In this document: one piece after another, positions 1 through 3,122 of the stretch | Position numbering within the stretch: position 1 is the first letter of the stretch | How the letters are laid out: every line of letters starts with the position of its first letter | Assembly: GCA_018650745.1 (NCBI GenBank) | Contig: JABIFK010000238.1 | Location: forward strand, 1 to 5,128 | DNA from: Candidatus Latescibacterota bacterium | GTDB lineage: Bacteria; Latescibacterota; UBA2968 | DNA: 5,128 bases | Direction: 5' to 3' | Translations under genes and position numbers: made by a program | The notes under the pieces: generated by a model | Databases searched by the model: none | The model's input: the letters and a program-made list of their open reading frames with translations, nothing else | Told to the model about the DNA's origin: nothing

Positions 1-78
1 ATTAACACACCCGAAGACTACCAGCGTGTAATTGATCTTTTTGAGTCATTGAGTATAGATGTCAAAACCCAAATGTAG
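1..78 (+). CDS. C-terminal end of a nucleotidyltransferase (MobA/MocA/KdsB-like), partial
   Basis: Only the last 25 codons are inside the window; the gene starts upstream and ends at the TAG at 76-78. The visible peptide begins INTPEDYQRVIDLF. An [IV][DN]TPED[LY] motif near the C-terminus is common in NTP-transferase-fold enzymes such as MobA (molybdenum cofactor guanylyltransferase), MocA-like cytidylyltransferases and KdsB (CMP-Kdo synthetase). These enzymes transfer a nucleotide to a phosphorylated or cofactor substrate in the cytoplasm. The substrate cannot be decided from this fragment. The next gene starts 30 bp downstream on the same strand, so the two are probably co-transcribed. The frame is supported by the motif and by an in-frame stop followed promptly by a new Shine-Dalgarno. 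The family call is fair, the exact member unknown. Confidence 0.5.
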   Translation: MNTPEDYQRVIDLFESLSIDVKTQM

Positions 79-97
79 TAGGCTAAATTTATTGGAT

Positions 98-102
98 GGA
101 GA
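98..102 (+). promoter_or_regulatory. Shine-Dalgarno GGAGA fixing the dehydratase start
   Basis: GGAGA lies 6 nt before ATG 109. An in-frame TTG at 103-105 would sit immediately after this site with no spacer, so ATG 109 is the start. Confidence 0.7.
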
Positions 103-108
103 TTGTTT

Positions 109-414
109 ATGGCGATTGAGGACAAAGCGGTATTAAGCGAGGACGAAATTGCGTCAGAAGTGGGAAATTTAGACGGGTGGGAATATCTTGCAGAAACGCG
201 TGAACTGTGTCGGGTGTGGCAGTTTGGGAAATTTGTGCCAACAATGGCTCTTGTTCGCACATTGACCCAGGTGATGGATGAAAACAATCATCATTCCGAC
301 CTGCAATTAGACAGCCGGAATAAAACCCTTACCGTGAGCGTAACAACGCACAGTGAAAACGCGGTTACCCGCGCAGATATAGATTTTGCCAAAGCTGTCA
401 ACGCTGCTTCCTAA
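109..414 (+). CDS. phhB: Pterin-4a-carbinolamine dehydratase family protein
   Basis: This 101-residue protein has the usual size of the PCD/DCoH family (COG2154), cytoplasmic enzymes that dehydrate 4a-hydroxytetrahydropterin during aromatic amino acid hydroxylation. Some bacterial members have been proposed to act in molybdenum cofactor metabolism instead. The N-terminal L..W part (residues 9-24) leads to the signature region: His61-His62, then TTH with His81, and Asp90 in AVTRADIDFAK. These align with the three active-site histidines and the aspartate of the family. Oddities: the usual HHP is HHS; the spacing from HH to TH is about two residues longer than in typical members; and the aromatic residue normally following HHP is not evident. 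ATG 109 is chosen for its GGAGA ribosome site. The gene follows a nucleotidyltransferase tail by 30 bp and may share its transcript. The family is clear; whether it serves phenylalanine hydroxylase or another pterin is open. Confidence 0.85.
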   Translation: MAIEDKAVLSEDEIASEVGNLDGWEYLAETRELCRVWQFGKFVPTMALVRTLTQVMDENNHHSDLQLDSRNKTLTVSVTTHSENAVTRADIDFAKAVNAAS

Positions 415-429
415 ATAGATTGAAGCAGC
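403..429 (+). repeat. 8-bp inverted repeat across the dehydratase stop codon, possible terminator
   Basis: GCTGCTTC (403-410) pairs perfectly with GAAGCAGC (422-429) around an 11-nt loop that contains the TAA stop. No T-tract follows directly, the next bases being CCTTGTCAAATTC. It may be a weak or factor-assisted terminator or a 3'-end stabilising hairpin rather than a standard intrinsic terminator. Confidence 0.4.
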
Positions 430-431
430 CC

Positions 432-459
432 TTGTCAAATTCTCGGTTTTGTTTAAATT
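432..459 (+). promoter_or_regulatory. Possible sigma70-type promoter for the CGWS glutaredoxin-like gene
   Basis: TTGTCA (432-437, 5/6 to TTGACA) lies 16 bp before TAAATT (454-459, 4/6 to TATAAT). A transcript would start near 466, giving a leader of about 40 nt with GGAGG at 495-499. The spacing is plausible but the -10 is weak and the region is AT-rich, so this is tentative. Confidence 0.35.
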
Positions 460-506
460 ATGTCCCTGATACCAAAAATGTAATGTTTTCTTATGGAGGT
501 TGAATT

Positions 507-881
507 ATGGCAGATCACACCGTTGTAGCATATCTAAAACCGACGTGTGGCTGGAGTGGTGGCGTTCGTGCAGTGCTCGATAAATATGGGTTGGCTTTTG
601 AAGACAAAGACATCATCAACAACCCCGACAATTATCGGGAAATGGTGATGAAGAGTGGGCAACCCTTACAGCCCTGTGTAGAAATAGATGGAGAAATGAT
701 CGCTGATGTTAGTGGGGAAGAGCTCGAAGCCTGGTTGGTGCAAAATAATTTTACACCAGCTGGTCCAGAACCTTCTGTGCCAACCGACCGGTCTTGTACG
801 GATGAAGAACACGAAGCAATGGCGCGTACTGCTCAAGCAGAAGCCCCAACGATTGCCAATCCTCAGTTTGGCAGTCGATAA
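507..881 (+). CDS. Glutaredoxin-like protein with CGWS active site and C-terminal tail
   Basis: The protein has 124 residues. Residues 4-80 fit a glutaredoxin/thioredoxin fold: a first strand VVAYLKP, an active site PTCGWS with Cys14, a helix, a second strand FEDKDII, then QPLQPCVEIDG (residues 52-62), which occupies the place of the family's cis-proline strand. Typical glutaredoxins have CPYC or CGFS; CGWS keeps only the first cysteine, as in monothiol types. A further Cys57 directly follows the presumed cis-Pro56. The GG that normally helps bind glutathione is replaced by ADVSGEEL. The last 45 residues form a charged tail with a third cysteine (Cys97) in DRSCTDEEHE. ATG 507 has a strong GGAGG 7 nt upstream, and a UUCG terminator follows. 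I recall similar proteins annotated simply as glutaredoxin in marine bacteria. A redox or Fe-S role is inferred; the partner is unknown. Confidence 0.75.
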   Translation: MADHTVVAYLKPTCGWSGGVRAVLDKYGLAFEDKDIINNPDNYREMVMKSGQPLQPCVEIDGEMIADVSGEELEAWLVQNNFTPAGPEPSVPTDRSCTDEEHEAMARTAQAEAPTIANPQFGSR

Positions 882-903
882 ATTGAACTGGTGTAGAATT
901 TAA

Positions 904-931
904 GGCGGTCCTTCGGGATCGCCTTTTTTTT
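904..931 (+). terminator. Intrinsic terminator with UUCG loop after the glutaredoxin-like gene
   Basis: GGCGGTCC (904-911) pairs with GGATCGCC (916-923) as 8 bp with one G-U wobble, closed by the stable C(UUCG)G tetraloop and followed by eight T (924-931). This is a textbook Rho-independent terminator, 22 bp after the stop codon of the preceding gene. Confidence 0.92.
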
Positions 932-935
932 GGAG
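932..935 (+). promoter_or_regulatory. Shine-Dalgarno GGAG setting the TTG start of the uracil-DNA glycosylase
   Basis: GGAG begins at the base after the terminator T-tract and lies 6 nt before TTG 942. The earlier in-frame TTG at 930-932 would use the last two T of the terminator and overlap this site, so 942 is preferred. Confidence 0.65.
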
Positions 936-941
936 TGTGGC

Positions 942-1628
942 TTGAATAAATCGACATTTCTTTTGGCAGACGAGATCGCGTCTTGTACCAAATGTCCGCG
1001 ACTGGTTACTTATTGTGCTTCATTTCTGGGTATTGAAAATCCCAAATATCCTGGTTTTGAATATTGGGCAAAACCAGTTCCTGGATTTGGAGACCCCAAG
1101 GCAAGACTGTTGATTATTGGATTGGCACCAGGAGCACAAGGTGCCAATCGAACGGGGCGTCCTTTTACGGGAGATGGGGCGGGAGAGGTGCTCTATCGGG
1201 CATTATATAAACATGGGTTTGCAAATCGGGATACGGTTGTCGATCGCAATGATGGATTGGCCTTGGATGGCGTCTATATTACGAATGCCGTGAAATGTGT
1301 TCCGCCACAGAATAGGCCCATTGGTAGTGAAAAACAAAACTGCTTACCGTGGCTAATTGAAGAATTGCCTTTGTTGAAGCATGTGGAAATGGTTTTGGCG
1401 ATGGGAAAAGATGCATTTGATAGTTATTTGCGTTTGCTAAAATTGCAGGCCAAGATCGAAAAATTAAACGCATTTCGATTTGCACATGAAGCTGTTTATA
1501 CCTTTGATCAGGCACCAGCAAAATTATTGGCCACGTATCATTTTAGCAGGTACAATATCAATACAGGTGTGTTGACCGAGGATATGATTGATAAGTTGTT
1601 TGTAAAAATCAAAGGGATGCTTAGATAG
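942..1628 (+). CDS. Uracil-DNA glycosylase, Fe-S type, family 5 (UDGb)-like
   Basis: This 228-residue enzyme should remove uracil, and possibly other deaminated bases, from DNA to start base excision repair. Cys15 and Cys18 (CTKC), Cys119 (VKCVPP) and Cys134 (QNC) match the four Fe-S ligands of family 4/5 glycosylases. Motif 1 is GLAPGAQGANRTGRPFTGD (residues 60-78). The GLAPGA form without an Asp/Asn water-activating residue is typical of family 5; family 4 has GE.PG. Motif 2 is TYHFSRYNINTG (about 198-209), with the conserved His; the usual HPS is HFS here. The size fits UDGb. The start is TTG 942 because GGAG sits 6 nt upstream. An intrinsic terminator ends directly before that site, so expression would need read-through or a promoter hidden near 894-899 (TAGAAT). 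The 3' end overlaps hpt on the other strand by 8 bp. Confidence 0.9.
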   Translation: MNKSTFLLADEIASCTKCPRLVTYCASFLGIENPKYPGFEYWAKPVPGFGDPKARLLIIGLAPGAQGANRTGRPFTGDGAGEVLYRALYKHGFANRDTVVDRNDGLALDGVYITNAVKCVPPQNRPIGSEKQNCLPWLIEELPLLKHVEMVLAMGKDAFDSYLRLLKLQAKIEKLNAFRFAHEAVYTFDQAPAKLLATYHFSRYNINTGVLTEDMIDKLFVKIKGMLR

Positions 1629-2145
1629 AAGGAAGGGTACCAACGTAGGGTAGGTTGCGGTAGGCCTGTTCGTAGTCGAGTCCATAGCCCACCACGAAAT
1701 GATCGGGAATGCGAAACCCACTATAGTGGGTTGGCACCGAGACTTCGCGGCGACTGGGTTTGTCTAAGAATGTACACGTTTTAATACTGCGTGGTTTTTT
1801 CTGCACAAAATGTTGGATGAGGGCGTTTAACGTGCGACCTGTATCAACAATGTCTTCGACGATGAGAATGTCTTTGTTTTCAATGTCAATTGCAATATCT
1901 TGGTGAAGGGTGATTTTGCCCGTGCTTTGGGTGCCAGCATAGCTGGATACGGATATGAAGTCAATTTCTATGGACCGAGTAATTGATCGAGACAGGTCAG
2001 CCAAAAAATACACAGCACCGCGCAACACACCAATTAACACAAGGGATCTGTTGGGAGGGTAGGCTGTGTTTATCATGCGCCCCAACTCGCTGACACGGTC
2101 TTGTATGTCTCGGGATGATATAAGTATTGGCGGGGGGGAGGGCAT
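1621..2145 (-). CDS. hpt: Hypoxanthine phosphoribosyltransferase
   Basis: This 174-residue cytoplasmic enzyme of purine salvage joins hypoxanthine (and usually guanine) to PRPP to give IMP or GMP. Length and motif order match bacterial Hpt. GVLRGA (39-44) is the first PRPP/pyrophosphate loop. SSYAGTQSTG (67-76) is the flexible catalytic loop. ILIVEDIVDTGRTL (93-106) is the PRPP signature, with the acidic pair Glu97-Asp98 and Asp101 as the base-activating acid. Residues 150-157, FVVGYGLD, form the purine-binding strand. The ATG is 4 bp downstream of the stop of the flagellar rod-like gene. I see no good Shine-Dalgarno, so translation may be coupled to that gene. Codons 3-5 include a run of seven C (plus-strand G, 2132-2138), a possible slippage site. 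The stop overlaps the convergent glycosylase gene. Confidence 0.95.
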   Translation of the reverse strand: MPSPPPILISSRDIQDRVSELGRMINTAYPPNRSLVLIGVLRGAVYFLADLSRSITRSIEIDFISVSSYAGTQSTGKITLHQDIAIDIENKDILIVEDIVDTGRTLNALIQHFVQKKPRSIKTCTFLDKPSRREVSVPTHYSGFRIPDHFVVGYGLDYEQAYRNLPYVGTLPSI

Positions 2146-2149
2146 ATAT

Positions 2150-2491
2150 TTAGGCTGTTGTATCTAAGAGTGTTTTCTGCATTTCGTCTTGGGTTCGCAC
2201 GACGGCAGCATTTTGCTTGAAATTTTCACGGGATTGGATCTGGCTGACAGTTTCTTCGGCCACATCGACATTGTTCTGAGCGCCGTTAATTTCTTGGGCT
2301 ATTGCTTTGGCTTCTGTAGACAAAGTAACTGTATCGACACGAGTTGATGTACCGCCAGAAGCCAACGCCTGTTGGCTGGTGTTCTGTTTGGCAAACGTGT
2401 CGGTATTTGTGTTGGCTACGTTATGAGCAGAGACCGTTTGACGCACGGAGTTGGCATTGAGGCCACTGCGCGAAATGTTTGATGATGTCAT
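2150..2491 (-). CDS. Short flagellar rod/hook-family-like protein
   Basis: This 113-residue protein joins the two terminal segments found in flagellar axial proteins (FlgB/C/F/G, FlgE). The N-terminal part, RSGLNANSVRQTVSAHNVAN followed by TNTDTF (residues 8-33), matches the rod signature ANN[IV]AN.NT.GF. The C-terminal part (about 73-112), with VDVAEETV and QNAAVVRTQDEMQKTLLD, matches the rod C-terminal domain. Between them is a polar, Ser/Thr-rich stretch with TLSTEAKAIA and no large D1/D2 domain. Small proteins of this architecture are known and annotated as flagellar basal body rod C-terminal domain proteins. Their exact role is unclear. ATG 2491 is chosen over ATG 2503 because GGGAG lies 5 nt upstream and overlaps the earlier ATG. 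The gene shares a transcript with hpt, and no other flagellar gene is in view. I infer an axial or rod-associated protein, possibly exported by the flagellar system. Confidence 0.75.
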   Translation of the reverse strand: MTSSNISRSGLNANSVRQTVSAHNVANTNTDTFAKQNTSQQALASGGTSTRVDTVTLSTEAKAIAQEINGAQNNVDVAEETVSQIQSRENFKQNAAVVRTQDEMQKTLLDTTA

Positions 2492-2496
2492 AGTTG

Positions 2497-2501
2497 CTCC
2501 C
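2497..2501 (-). promoter_or_regulatory. Shine-Dalgarno GGGAG fixing the rod-like protein start at 2491
   Basis: On the minus strand the sequence reads ATGGGAGCAACTATG. GGGAG is 5 nt before the second ATG and overlaps the first. The predicted transcription start near 2510 also leaves only about 7 nt before the first ATG, so the second ATG is the likely start. Confidence 0.7.
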
Positions 2502-2516
2502 ATTTTATGTTTTAGT

Positions 2517-2545
2517 AGTATAGCACAATGTATGTTTCATAGCAA
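2517..2545 (-). promoter_or_regulatory. Sigma70-type promoter for the rod-like gene and hpt
   Basis: On the minus strand TTGCTA (2545-2540, 4/6) is separated by exactly 17 bp from TATACT (2522-2517, 5/6). Transcription would start near 2510 and give a short leader of about 20 nt before ATG 2491. It is not a sigma28 (GCCGATAA) or sigma54 (GGCAC/TTGC) flagellar-class promoter, so this rod-like gene appears to be under housekeeping control. Confidence 0.65.
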
Positions 2546-2643
2546 GTTCTGCTGAGGTGATTCGGTTCTTTTATGTCTTTTTGATTTTCTGGCAGTTTCT
2601 GTGTTGTTGTTGCAAAAAATAACATAAAACAATCAAGTTGGAC

Positions 2644-2673
2644 TTGACGATTTGGCCCCTTTATTGTTATATT
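2644..2673 (+). promoter_or_regulatory. Sigma70-type promoter upstream of the structured RNA
   Basis: TTGACG (2644-2649, 5/6) lies 18 bp before TATATT (2668-2673, 5/6). The start is predicted at about 2680, exactly where a small perfect hairpin begins. No better promoter is visible between here and the glutaredoxin gene at 2848. Confidence 0.65.
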
Positions 2674-2679
2674 TCGTTT

Positions 2680-2803
2680 TGAAGCTATGCTTCACAAAAA
2701 AACGCCTTGAATCTACATCGGGTGGCCCCAAAGGAAGTTTTCTGCATTAAATGTGGATCTTCGTCAATAAAACTCGGCCGCCCGTAGGTTAGGCGTTTTT
2801 TGT
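2680..2803 (+). ncRNA. Candidate structured small RNA or terminating leader, family not recognised
   Basis: The segment starts with a 6-bp hairpin, TGAAGC-TAT-GCTTCA (2680-2694). A long helix follows. AAAAAACGCCT (2697-2707) pairs perfectly with AGGCGTTTTTT (2791-2801). After a 2-nt bulge, AATCTA (2710-2715) pairs with TAGGTT (2785-2790, one G-U). After a 3-nt bulge, CGGGTGGCC (2719-2727) pairs with GGCCGCCCG (2776-2784, one G-U). That is 26 pairs with bulges only on the 5' side. Inside are an asymmetric loop CCAAAGGA against C, a 6-bp stem AGTTTT/AAAACT (2736-2741, 2769-2774) and an apical part that could form two tiny hairpins. A promoter 7 bp upstream and the T-tract at 2796-2801 delimit it. 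It does not look like SRP RNA, 6S RNA, tmRNA or a riboswitch class I know. A sRNA, or a leader controlling the downstream glutaredoxin-mutL-miaA genes, are both possible. Confidence 0.6.
2776..2801 (+). terminator. Probable intrinsic terminator ending the structured RNA
   Basis: Six T at 2796-2801 follow AGGCG. In the long fold this arm pairs with 2697-2707. A compact alternative, CGCC (2779-2782) with GGCG (2792-2795) around a 9-nt loop, also ends at the T-tract but competes with the 9-bp inner helix. Both give a hairpin followed by T, about 46 bp upstream of the next start codon. Confidence 0.5.
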
Positions 2804-2847
2804 TTGCCAAATAACGAGGCCACAAGCCTATTCTGTGAGAGGAAAAG

Positions 2848-3117
2848 ATGTCCAAATTGAAGATCTACACCAAGTCATATTGCCCCTATTGTGTGCGTGC
2901 GCTTTCTGTTTTGAAATCGGCAGGTGTTTCCGATTATGATGAAATCTCAATTGATGGCAATGAAATGGAAATGCGCCAAAAATTGGCTGCATTGACCAAT
3001 GGGCGCTCAGACGTGCCTCAAGTCTTTCTGGAAGACCAATATGTCGGAGATGATGATGCTTTGGCAGCACTTGCACAATCTGGGAAACTTCAGACCATGC
3101 TCAATGGAGATGCATAG
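2848..3117 (+). CDS. grxC: Dithiol glutaredoxin (GrxC-like)
   Basis: This 89-residue single-domain protein has the normal length of a classical glutaredoxin, a cytoplasmic glutathione-dependent thiol reductant. The first strand KIYTKSY leads into the active site CPYC (Cys12, Cys15). DVPQVF (55-60) carries the cis-proline Pro57 that contacts glutathione. The next segment, YVGDDDAL (65-72), corresponds to the usual IGG.DDL, with the second glycine replaced by aspartate. ATG 2848 has a strong purine-rich site, AGAGG at 2838-2842, 5 nt upstream. The gene starts about 46 bp after the T-tract of the structured RNA and is 5 bp from mutL. Its transcription probably comes from the promoter at 2644-2673 by read-through, as I see no convincing nearer promoter. 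It differs clearly from the CGWS protein at 507-881, being dithiol and without a tail. The symbol grxC is by resemblance only. Confidence 0.92.
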   Translation: MSKLKIYTKSYCPYCVRALSVLKSAGVSDYDEISIDGNEMEMRQKLAALTNGRSDVPQVFLEDQYVGDDDALAALAQSGKLQTMLNGDA

Positions 3118-3122
3118 TTTAG

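Larger units (their letters stand above)
2504..2847. other. Divergent intergenic region with two promoters and a structured RNA
   Basis: This gap of about 340 bp separates the leftward rod-like/hpt unit from the rightward glutaredoxin/mutL/miaA unit. It holds a leftward promoter (2517-2545), a rightward promoter (2644-2673) and a structured RNA ending in a T-tract (2680-2803). Three copies of an AT-rich 8-mer also lie here: TTTTATGT at 2503-2510 and 2569-2576, and its complement ACATAAAA at 2622-2629. From 2546 to 2643 I see nothing else beyond AT-rich sequence. From 2804 to 2836 I see no convincing promoter. Confidence 0.6.

Noticed and set aside
103..108. TTG start of the dehydratase
   Set aside because: It directly follows the Shine-Dalgarno with no spacer; ATG 109 is correctly spaced.
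930..941. Earlier TTG start for the glycosylase
   Set aside because: It uses terminator T bases and overlaps the GGAG that serves TTG 942.
2492..2503. Earlier ATG start of the rod-like protein
   Set aside because: It overlaps the GGGAG ribosome site of ATG 2491 and has almost no leader from the predicted transcription start.
2697..2801. Integron attC recombination site
   Set aside because: GTTAGGC at 2788-2794 fits the R' box (GTTRRRY), but no matching RYYYAAC box exists at the left end (CGCCTTGAA instead), and no cassette or integrase is in view.
2680..2803. SRP 4.5S RNA or 6S RNA
   Set aside because: The SRP GGAA apical domain with AGCAGCC is absent. The segment is too short for 6S RNA and lacks its central bubble sequences.
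2804..2834. A promoter (TTGCCA ... TATTCT) just before the glutaredoxin gene
   Set aside because: The spacer is 19 bp, the -10 is weak, and transcription would start within the Shine-Dalgarno.
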